From contig NZ_JAPWDU010000002.1 in the NCBI RefSeq assembly GCF_027257155.1, positions 496,001 through 560,000 of the forward strand: a DNA stretch of 64,000 bases, read 5' to 3'. The notes beneath the pieces were generated by a model. That model saw only the letters and a program-made list of their open reading frames with translations. It made no database searches and was not told where the DNA came from. The position numbers and the translations under genes are program-made. This stretch comes from Cerasicoccus sp. TK19100. Lineage in GTDB: Bacteria > Verrucomicrobiota > Verrucomicrobiia > Opitutales > Cerasicoccaceae. The first letter of the stretch is position 1; each line of letters opens with the position of its first letter. This document shows, in pieces, positions 43,745 through 51,336 of the stretch.

Positions 43745-44701
43745 CTACCGATGATCGTAACGATCACTTAAAAATAAAGCAATAGCATCAACTTCCACGG
43801 CACTGGCAGGCAAATCAATCAACTCCCAGAGCACTTTCCATTCTTGCTTTTGCCCCTTGGGCAAAGCCCATGTCGGGCTGATCGTTTCAATTTCGAAAGT
43901 TTCGCTTTCGCGTTTTAGGTATGACTGAAGATTACTCAGCTCTAAGTATAATTCATTAGGATCGAACTCAATGCTTTGGCAAAAAGCTTGTCTGTCCCTG
44001 ACCATGGCAATCCAATTCCCATAAGTCCCGATTTTTTGCTCAGTATCATTTGCCACGCTAAACATTAAAACTCGCGAATCCGGTATGAGCGATGCAATGG
44101 GAGCTTCAGGAAATTTTGCAGGCCAGCGTCGATACGGTTTCTTCTTGGCATGCGCGATTCTCTCATCGGAATCCAATAAAATGTAATCTCCCTCACCCAC
44201 CCCGGTAATCGTCCAAACATGCACTGGGTATGGGCTCTCTGCTACGCGATCCAGCCAATAGGTATGCAGTACTTTTGCGCTGTCTTCAAGTAGCTCAATA
44301 TGATGAGTAATCTGCAAACCCAACTCAGGGCTGATGCCACTACGCATGGTCAAGCTCGTATCCGTTTTCGCAATCAACTCCCATGGTTCACCATCAATGA
44401 CAGGATCAAAACCCGTATTACCATAAATCTGAGGGTTTAAATGCTGAGCTGTCGGCCAGATGCGATCACCACCCCATGGATGCCAATGCCAACTGGGAAT
44501 TGATTCGATATCGAAGACAACAATCCAATCTGGTTCGTTATGCTGCTTGAATGATACAATGCGCCCGACCTCAAGCGCTACTTGTAAGCTCACAACATCG
44601 TTATCTATAGTTTCAACGGGCCCCAAATACTCGTAGTCGGCACGACTCCTGAGCAAAGATACGATAAAAAAAATGAGCGCTAAAGAATGCTTTTTTACCA
44701 T
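43745..44701 (-). CDS. Exported DUF4380-like protein
   Basis: A 318-aa protein with a signal peptide (LALIFFIVSLLRSRA). The mature part looks like DUF4380, a galactose-mutarotase-like beta fold: LEVGRIVSFKQHNEPDWIV, HPWGGDRIWPTAQ, LTMRSGISPELGLQITHHIEL, VHVWTITGV. The WGGDRIWP signature is typical of that group. Function is unknown, but the family often lies beside CAZyme genes, suggesting sugar binding. It is 128 bp downstream of the PEP-CTERM gene at 44830, past a hairpin, so it may be read by partial read-through. Confidence 0.65.
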   Translation of the reverse strand: MVKKHSLALIFFIVSLLRSRADYEYLGPVETIDNDVVSLQVALEVGRIVSFKQHNEPDWIVVFDIESIPSWHWHPWGGDRIWPTAQHLNPQIYGNTGFDPVIDGEPWELIAKTDTSLTMRSGISPELGLQITHHIELLEDSAKVLHTYWLDRVAESPYPVHVWTITGVGEGDYILLDSDERIAHAKKKPYRRWPAKFPEAPIASLIPDSRVLMFSVANDTEQKIGTYGNWIAMVRDRQAFCQSIEFDPNELYLELSNLQSYLKRESETFEIETISPTWALPKGQKQEWKVLWELIDLPASAVEVDAIALFLSDRYDHR

Positions 44702-44774
44702 GTCGATAACAGCGATATGATGCCCCCCTCCCCTTCGAATAAACTGACAGCAACGGGGCTACATAATAATAAAA

Positions 44775-44803
44775 AGGCTGTCCAGCCAACTGCCAGACAA
44801 CCT
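44775..44803 (-). terminator. Probable terminator of the PEP-CTERM gene at 44830
   Basis: AGGTTGTC and GACAGCCT (one mismatch) pair on the minus strand, followed by a TTTTTATTATTATG tail. Confidence 0.65.
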
Positions 44804-44829
44804 CAAGAAACAAGCTTTTCGCGAGAGAC

Positions 44830-45606
44830 TTACTTTCTGCGCATCAGCACAACGCCCAAGAGGGCAAAGGCACCAGCTATAGCCGCGTAAGTACCAGGCT
44901 CGGGAACTACTGCAGCGGAGAAGGAATCAAAGTTGACGGTTGTGCCACCGCCAGAGGGAGTACGAACACGCATCCCCATCGCAGAGCCCGTGTAATGTGT
45001 TGAGGCATCAAAGGCAGACGCAGTAATCGTTTGCGTCGGGCTACCGTCATCATAATCAGCCGAAAGCGTCAGCATGGAGCCGACATAGGTGCCCGTAACG
45101 GTAAGCGTAATGGACTGACCCAACGCAAAGGTGCCTCCAAAACTGGATGCGGATACAGCTGTGCCCGTCCCCGCTCCACCGACGTTGATGATCCGAAACT
45201 GGCCATTGCTGCCTTGATAGTCGACTAAGATGTAATCACTGGGAGAGCTTTCGCTGCTGCCGAGAATCGCCAAGCCCCAGTAAGCCTGCCCTGGGTCCAC
45301 GGAGGACACCGAAAAAGTTGTGCTCACAGTGAAATCTGTGAAGTTGGAACCGGGGTTACCACCAAGCGTCAGCATCGAAAACCCAGCGGAGGTTGAGGTG
45401 TTTGCAGTAAACTGATAGGCGTCAGGATTCGTGTCTGAGTTCGTATCAACCAAGTTCCAACTGCCAACACCGGAAGTTGTGAAATCGGCCGCAGAGCTCG
45501 TAAAATCATTTAGGTAAGGAGATGCTACCGTTGCAGCGGATAATGAGCTGGTAAAAGCAATGGCTGCACTGCACGCGCCAATGAGAGTAATGTGATGAGT
45601 CTTCAT
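44830..45606 (-). CDS. PEP-CTERM surface protein
   Basis: A 258-aa exported protein with signal peptide (LIGACSAAIAFTSSLSAA). The body is a concanavalin/LamG-like beta-sandwich: FTTSGVGSWNLVDTNSDTNPDAYQF, DFTVSTTFSVSSVDPGQAYWGLAIL and LTLSADYDDG. The C-terminus VVPEPGTYAAIAGAFALLGVVLMRRK is a textbook PEP-CTERM signal. A carbohydrate-binding surface role would fit the fold and neighbours but is not proven. Copy 5 of the element is ~90 bp upstream, and the divergent LacI gene starts 226 bp away. Confidence 0.9.
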   Translation of the reverse strand: MKTHHITLIGACSAAIAFTSSLSAATVASPYLNDFTSSAADFTTSGVGSWNLVDTNSDTNPDAYQFTANTSTSAGFSMLTLGGNPGSNFTDFTVSTTFSVSSVDPGQAYWGLAILGSSESSPSDYILVDYQGSNGQFRIINVGGAGTGTAVSASSFGGTFALGQSITLTVTGTYVGSMLTLSADYDDGSPTQTITASAFDASTHYTGSAMGMRVRTPSGGGTTVNFDSFSAAVVPEPGTYAAIAGAFALLGVVLMRRK

Positions 45607-45696
45607 TTGGGATTTATCTGTTTGGGGTTAGTGAAAATATTACGTTTATATCAGCAAAAATGCCACAGATGTAAGCAGAGCTCAATTTACATTTTA

Positions 45697-45710
45697 CTTT
45701 ATCAGTTAGG
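45697..45710 (-). promoter_or_regulatory. CCTAACTGNTAAAG element, copy 5
   Basis: Reads CCTAACTGATAAAG on the minus strand, ~90 bp before the ATG at 45606. The left flank (GAGG) does not extend the TTACC arm seen in copies 1 and 3. Confidence 0.75.
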
Positions 45711-45831
45711 CCTCTATTTATCTTGCATTCGCAGCATATTTGATCCCATCTGTCAGCTGCCTTTGCAAATGTAATGCTGCAAAATTTACCAACTGCGCTA
45801 CCATCATCGATCCGACTCAAATAATCGATCT

Positions 45832-46854
45832 ATGGCAGAATCCCGACGCCCCCGTTTAAAAGATATCGCTGCAGAAGTTGGCGTATCGACCATGCTGGTT
45901 TCCATCGCTCTGCGAGGGATGACTGGAGTCTCTGAAGAAACGCGCAAGAAAATCAAAGACTGCGCAGACCGTCTTGGCTATAAGCCCGATCCGGCGCTTG
46001 CGGCATTGGCCGATTATCGACGTCGCACACGCGAACCGTCGTCATTCGAGCAGTTGGCCTACGTGACCAATTATGCGGTTAAAAACGACCCCTCCTGGGA
46101 TTTCTCTAATCAGTTTTTTATCGGAGCCCAAAGACGTGGGATGGATTATGGCTACAAGGTTGTCCCCTATTGGTTAAAAGAAGATGGCTGCTCCCAAAGC
46201 CGGGCAAGTTCGATATTGTTCAACCGTGGAATCCGTGGGCTCATCATTGCCCCCGTGCCCGAAATTGAAGATAAGCTGGAACTGAACTGGAAGTATTTTT
46301 CCTCGGTGGCCATTGGCACATCACTCGTCAGCCCGGAACTGGACCACGTTGCATTCGATCACCACCATGCGATGAGAACAACGCTCGAAAAGCTACACGA
46401 GAAAGGCTATCGCAGAGTGGGACTATATATACGCAACCCGATAAATCGCCTGCGATTTTCACCGATGGATGCCTATCTAGGCTACCAGTATCGTGACGCT
46501 GATTCATCGCCCATCCCACCGTTAATGTTGCTGGGAGTTTCGTCTTCGGCTTTTTGGTCGTGGTATGACGAACATAAACCTGACGCGATCGTTACCGACA
46601 GCGATCCTGCTGTCCTTGGCCTCTTAAAAGAGCGTGGGCTTCAGGCACCTAAAGACGTCGGCCTAGCCTGCTTCAACCGATTCAGTCACGACAAGCGCAG
46701 CACCTCCTCCGTAACGCAGGACCTCCAGGCCATTGGAGCGGCATCGGTTGATCGTCTACACACCAACTTGTTGAGGAATGCATACGGAATCCCCGAGAAC
46801 TCTTATGGCATTCACCTGCAAGGCCAGTGGTTCGCGGGCGATACGCTTCGCTAA
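45832..46854 (+). CDS. LacI-family transcriptional regulator
   Basis: A 340-aa regulator. The N-terminal HTH is RLKDIAAEVGVSTMLVSIALRG followed by the hinge RLGYKPDPALAAL. A periplasmic-binding-protein-like sensor domain follows (NRGIRGLIIAPVPE, DHHHAMRTTLEKLHEKGYRRVGLYI, DAIVTDSDPAVLGLLKERG, LACFNRF). The ligand is presumably a sugar or oligosaccharide from the neighbouring enzymes. It is divergent from the PEP-CTERM gene and stands alone. Whether it reads the CCTAACTGNTAAAG element is unknown; that element lacks the central CpG common in LacI operators. Confidence 0.93.
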   Translation: MAESRRPRLKDIAAEVGVSTMLVSIALRGMTGVSEETRKKIKDCADRLGYKPDPALAALADYRRRTREPSSFEQLAYVTNYAVKNDPSWDFSNQFFIGAQRRGMDYGYKVVPYWLKEDGCSQSRASSILFNRGIRGLIIAPVPEIEDKLELNWKYFSSVAIGTSLVSPELDHVAFDHHHAMRTTLEKLHEKGYRRVGLYIRNPINRLRFSPMDAYLGYQYRDADSSPIPPLMLLGVSSSAFWSWYDEHKPDAIVTDSDPAVLGLLKERGLQAPKDVGLACFNRFSHDKRSTSSVTQDLQAIGAASVDRLHTNLLRNAYGIPENSYGIHLQGQWFAGDTLR

Positions 46855-47166
46855 CTCGCCGAAGTCACTGAGTGATAGGCATATTCGATAGCTGCAATTG
46901 CCCACAGCTCGCTACCTAACTGGTAAAGTTTTTAAAGTTTTGAATAACCTCTTCAATTCCCAGAAACTGTCGACCATTAACGGCAATCATACCTCCGACT
47001 CCGCCGAGTGAAACAACCTTCCAAAGGCGTAAAATAATAGCCCCGAAATCCCGAAAAACGATTAACGTCTTGGCTTGCCAAAACGAAGTGCGGCAGGCGA
47101 ACGGCGTAACTTTATTCTCAAACAAGTCCTATTCAGGCACTGCATCCATCCATCATCGATTGGATT
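46855..47166. promoter_or_regulatory. Leader of the GH5-like operon
   Basis: A 312-bp gap holding copy 6 of the element and the word CCGCCGAGTG at 47001-47010. No supported gene. Confidence 0.5.
46913..46928 (+). promoter_or_regulatory. CCTAACTGNTAAAG element, copy 6
   Basis: Reads TACCTAACTGGTAAAG on the plus strand, ~240 bp before the gene at 47167. TACC and GGTA form a perfect dyad around TAACT. Confidence 0.75.
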
Positions 47167-50100
47167 ATGCACGTAAATCATTCATCAATGAACACGTTTA
47201 AGCGCATCAAAACCCATTATACATTCGCCTTAGTTTTCTTAAGTTTAAGCGTGGGCATTAGCCATGCACAGGAATCGTCGACCAAGGAAATAGTATCGGG
47301 CAATGCGATGGTTATCGCCCAAGCACCCGAAGATGAATTGCCCGCACCGAGCGACTTAGTCATCTGGAAAGAGAGCCGCTACCCACGGTTTGAGAAAGGC
47401 TCTGTTGTGGATGCCGGAGAATGGCTTGGCGACGGCCAACCCGCGGGCGTCCATGGTGCGCTGCTAACGAACGATGAGGGAAATTTCGTCTTTGAAGACG
47501 GAACACCTGCGCGCTTTTGGGGCACCACGCTCGCCTATGGAGCCAGCTTCCCCAAGAACGATCATCAGATCGAAGCAATGGCGGATGCAATCGCTGCCAA
47601 GGGTTACAATGTAGTCCGCTTTCATCACAATGACCATATCTGGGGCAGCGTCAGCTTTCTGAAAAATGGTGAAGTGTTTGATCTCGACCCGAGCCGGATC
47701 GACATCGTTGACAAGTTGATAAAGGCCTTCATCGATCGCGGCATCTATATCTACATTGATCTGGTAGACCAACGCGGATGGACGGAAGAGGTTGGCATCC
47801 CCGATTGGGAGAAATTTGCAAAGCTCGAGAACTTCGGCTGGAAGGGCGTCTTCCCCATGCCGGTGATGGTCGATGCATGGAAGCGCGCCACAGACAAACT
47901 CATCAACCATGTAAATCCCTACACGGGCAAAAGCTATGCAGAAGATCCCGCCGTGATCTGCATAGAGATCATCAATGAAAACGGCCCCTTCTGGGATTGG
48001 ACTTTCCTGACGCCGCCATCCGTAAAAACATGGTTCGATACGGCCTGGAATGCTTGGCTGTTGGAACGCTACGGAAATCGGGAAACGCTCGCCGCAGCCT
48101 GGACCGATGAAGAAGGCGTCTGCGGACTCTTCGATGATGAGGACCCCGCAGAGGGCAATGTTTACCGCCCCCAACTACAAGTGCTCGACAACTGGAATCG
48201 CTCCTATCGATCCAAGGCTCGTGGGGCCGCTCGCTACAATGACTTCATCGCCTTTTACCGGGACATCGCTACGGAATTCTATCAAGAGGCCAGTGCGCAT
48301 TTGCGGGAAAGCGGATATAAGGGCCAGATCGTTGGGAGCCATGAATTACGCGGTCCCCAAAATCAGCTAGCCGAGATTGAAGGAGCCGGAACGATTTCCG
48401 CGCACCTTTACGGCGGAGACAAGATCGCATTCATGACGCGGCCAGGCACCTCCGGCGTCTCAATCGACGGAGTCGATGTCAGCTCGAAAAATTGGTTTGC
48501 CAACATACTGCGCATCAATGTGGACGGCACCCCGAGTTGGAATAACGAGTGGACCGCTGGCGGTCTCAGCTACCGCGCCGATTCTCACTTGGCAATCGCA
48601 GCCATGTTGGCCTTTCAGGGCATCAACGGTAGTGTGCATTTCACTTGGAGCCAGATTTGGGGTGGCGAACAAATGCCGGACCGCGATATCACCTACGACT
48701 GGATTGGTTGGCGCAAAAAATTCCACAAGTCCTTCACGACTTTGCATGACTCGCCCACGATGGCGATCCACCGCATCGCCGCCGCGCTCATGCGTCGCAG
48801 TGATCTGCCCCCTGCCCGCTACACGGTTCAGGTGGCTCATTCCGCGGAAGATGCCGCTGAGCAAAACCTACATGCAGTCGGTCTTGAAGGAGGCTCGGGC
48901 ACCATTGGTGGCGCGGCGAACTTCCTGCCGATGTTGCATCAAACGGAAACGTATTTCTTCGAAGAAGCCTACGACGGTGATGCGGATGTCGTCTTCAGCA
49001 CCGGCCGAACCGCTAGCGGCGATTACAGTCAGGCCAAGCACGCAGTCATCCTTGGCGATAATCCTTGGAACGACCGTTACCATAAAACACGTGACCTAGC
49101 CGCCCCTGCCCGCAAGTTACACCCGAAGCTGGTAACGACGAATCTCAGTGCGCCTACCGACTTCACCATCGAGCTCGGCTACGATGAGCCACTCACGGTC
49201 ACATTCAGCAAGCTCGAAGCCGCCATCGAAGTTGATTCACTGCCCGACGGATCGACACCGATTGGCCTGAGCAAGGATGGCAAATATACACTGGGATGGC
49301 TAGATGACCGCTTTTTGGTTTTCCCTGCCGCAGGTCAATTTGATCGCTTGGGCCAGGACCCTCGTTGGCTCTATCGTTTCTACTTACAGGCGGCTGAGCA
49401 CTGGGGCATGGACCTGGGAGAGAACAGCATGGAAAGCGCCACCTACTTCAGTGACAATGGGGCGCTTCGCACCGACTGGGGAACTGGCACGCAGTTTATC
49501 AATAGCCCGCGCACCCAAGCCATTGCAGGCTATCCTGGCTTTCGTCAAAAGAACCAAACTGATAACCTGGAAGTAGAACTCGTTCGCCCCTATGGCGTCG
49601 TTGCACTGACCAGCGCCGATGGCGAGCCGATTGAAAACTCCAAGCGCATGCTACTCGTCGCAGCAGGCCGCGTCCAGAATACCGATACGGAATACGTGAC
49701 GGGTGAAGACGGCAAAGTACGCATGAAAAAGCTTGGCAAGGCACCGATCCGTGTCGAAGGCCTACATGGTCGCGTGACGCTTTCTAATTTGAAGCGCAAC
49801 GACTTGGTCGTCCATGCCCTGGATGTCGAAGGTCGTCGCCTCGGCGAAGTGCACGTTGACCGCAAGGACAATGGTTTGGAATTTAACCTGAACCCGAGCC
49901 TGCAAACGATATGGTTCGAAATCGCGAGCCCGGAAATTTCGGCCCCATTGCTGGCTAAAGATGAACCATGGCCAACGGAAACAGTGCCGACTCCAGCCAA
50001 GCCCGACATTGCACCGTTAACGGTGAGCGAGTACACTGCATTGCTGATTCAGGACGGAGAAACCGCTACCGTAGTCGAAGACAGTGAAGACAATTTCCGC

Positions 50101-51255
50101 ATTCCGCTAACCATCGCGGCTGACTTCAAACCCTATCAAGCTTACGGTAACTTAAAGGCGAGTTCAGCCAAATACAGTGATGAGTCCGCAGTCAAACTCG
50201 ACCTTGGCGAGCACACTCAAGATTGGCACGCGGGAGCTTGGTTTGATGCAGCGCCAACTCCGGGTCTGAAGCCGGATGATGGCGAGGGCTTGAGCTTCTT
50301 CTTTGCTGGAGATGGCACAATGCCCCGCGATTGCAATATCGTCGTAAAGTGGACCGACGATCAAGGCAACAAGCAGCAGGCGAAATCCAGGAACCTCAGC
50401 GAACTGTTTGAAGATACCGCATGGAAAGAAATCATCCTGGGCCAGAACGATTTCCCCAATAAGGAGGTTGATTTCACGCGCATCGATCGGATCGATTTTT
50501 CCGTGGTTTCAAATCTGATGGCATCCAAGCATTTGGGCTACATTGGCGGTTTCCGCCTAGTGACCAAGACAAACTCTGCCGATGCGATGCTCCTGCAATA
50601 TCTAGCTGAACGCATGCCGGCAGTTCAACAGCCCACGAGCGCAAAAATACGTTTGCCAATTGTTGCCGACACTAAAATCACTGCAGACGGAATGCCAGAT
50701 GAAGCTGCCTGGGCTCAGAGCGTCAGCATTTCGATTGATGAAGGCAATGTACCTGGTTGGCAGAGTATTGGAAGCGCCCTCGTCACCGGTAACCGCAAAG
50801 GCGATGAGAAAGCAGACGTATGGATGCTAGCAACCCCAACCGGTTTGGCGCTCTACGTGGCGGTGGACAAGGCAGGCGCTCCAATCGTAAACGATGGCAC
50901 CGAATGGTTTGAAGGCGACTGCATCGAAGTCTTCATCGATAAAGCTAACAGCAAAGGCAAACCGAGCAGCCAGCTATTCTTTGCCTACAAACGCCCGGGC
51001 ATCAATCGCGCCACTACGAAAACCAGAGCGGCTGGAGTTGGGCGTATGCGCACACCTGAAGGCTACGCGCTGGAGATTTTTATACCGTGGAATGCAATAC
51101 AGGTCAGCCCGGTTCCAGGCACCGTTTTCGCACTGGATTTTCAAATTAATTTTGGCGATCCCTCTGGTCGCTACCTCCAATACAGCTACGCCACCGGCAC
51201 GAACGAGGCATGGTTCTCCAGTGAACGATACCTCGAAATTACCTTAGCCGAGTGA
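47167..51255 (+). CDS. Large secreted GH5-like (clan GH-A) glycosidase with CBM9-like C-terminus
   Basis: A 1362-aa protein with signal peptide (FALVFLSLSVGISHA); an ATG at 47188 is an equally good start. Residues ~60-560 are a TIM-barrel domain of clan A type. The acid/base is E271 in ICIEIINENGP and the nucleophile probably E461 in WNNEWTAGG. A beta-rich region follows (~640-950). Residues ~979-1135 are a beta-sandwich module shared with the protein at 40734. Residues ~1163-1360 match CBM9 (DGMPDEAAWAQS, CIEVFIDKAN, YALEIFIPWNAI). It probably cuts a beta-glucan or mannan outside the cell. It leads an operon with the pseudopilin-like gene, an exported protein and a LacI gene. Confidence 0.83.
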   Translation: MHVNHSSMNTFKRIKTHYTFALVFLSLSVGISHAQESSTKEIVSGNAMVIAQAPEDELPAPSDLVIWKESRYPRFEKGSVVDAGEWLGDGQPAGVHGALLTNDEGNFVFEDGTPARFWGTTLAYGASFPKNDHQIEAMADAIAAKGYNVVRFHHNDHIWGSVSFLKNGEVFDLDPSRIDIVDKLIKAFIDRGIYIYIDLVDQRGWTEEVGIPDWEKFAKLENFGWKGVFPMPVMVDAWKRATDKLINHVNPYTGKSYAEDPAVICIEIINENGPFWDWTFLTPPSVKTWFDTAWNAWLLERYGNRETLAAAWTDEEGVCGLFDDEDPAEGNVYRPQLQVLDNWNRSYRSKARGAARYNDFIAFYRDIATEFYQEASAHLRESGYKGQIVGSHELRGPQNQLAEIEGAGTISAHLYGGDKIAFMTRPGTSGVSIDGVDVSSKNWFANILRINVDGTPSWNNEWTAGGLSYRADSHLAIAAMLAFQGINGSVHFTWSQIWGGEQMPDRDITYDWIGWRKKFHKSFTTLHDSPTMAIHRIAAALMRRSDLPPARYTVQVAHSAEDAAEQNLHAVGLEGGSGTIGGAANFLPMLHQTETYFFEEAYDGDADVVFSTGRTASGDYSQAKHAVILGDNPWNDRYHKTRDLAAPARKLHPKLVTTNLSAPTDFTIELGYDEPLTVTFSKLEAAIEVDSLPDGSTPIGLSKDGKYTLGWLDDRFLVFPAAGQFDRLGQDPRWLYRFYLQAAEHWGMDLGENSMESATYFSDNGALRTDWGTGTQFINSPRTQAIAGYPGFRQKNQTDNLEVELVRPYGVVALTSADGEPIENSKRMLLVAAGRVQNTDTEYVTGEDGKVRMKKLGKAPIRVEGLHGRVTLSNLKRNDLVVHALDVEGRRLGEVHVDRKDNGLEFNLNPSLQTIWFEIASPEISAPLLAKDEPWPTETVPTPAKPDIAPLTVSEYTALLIQDGETATVVEDSEDNFRIPLTIAADFKPYQAYGNLKASSAKYSDESAVKLDLGEHTQDWHAGAWFDAAPTPGLKPDDGEGLSFFFAGDGTMPRDCNIVVKWTDDQGNKQQAKSRNLSELFEDTAWKEIILGQNDFPNKEVDFTRIDRIDFSVVSNLMASKHLGYIGGFRLVTKTNSADAMLLQYLAERMPAVQQPTSAKIRLPIVADTKITADGMPDEAAWAQSVSISIDEGNVPGWQSIGSALVTGNRKGDEKADVWMLATPTGLALYVAVDKAGAPIVNDGTEWFEGDCIEVFIDKANSKGKPSSQLFFAYKRPGINRATTKTRAAGVGRMRTPEGYALEIFIPWNAIQVSPVPGTVFALDFQINFGDPSGRYLQYSYATGTNEAWFSSERYLEITLAE

Positions 51256-51336
51256 TCTTGAATCCCAATCGAATTCCATTACCATCAACTCACCCACCTC
51301 CAATTGCTCTTATTCGCGATGATAAAAACATCGTGA

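Noticed and set aside
30592-46928. Reading the 14-bp element as a classic LacI operator
   Set aside because: The core is asymmetric, lacks the central CpG and is oriented relative to genes, which fits a promoter or activator site better; a LacI role is not excluded.
46916-47125. 69-codon minus-strand frame in the GH5-like leader
   Set aside because: It covers the CCTAACTGNTAAAG element, has no ribosome site and no similarity that I recognise.
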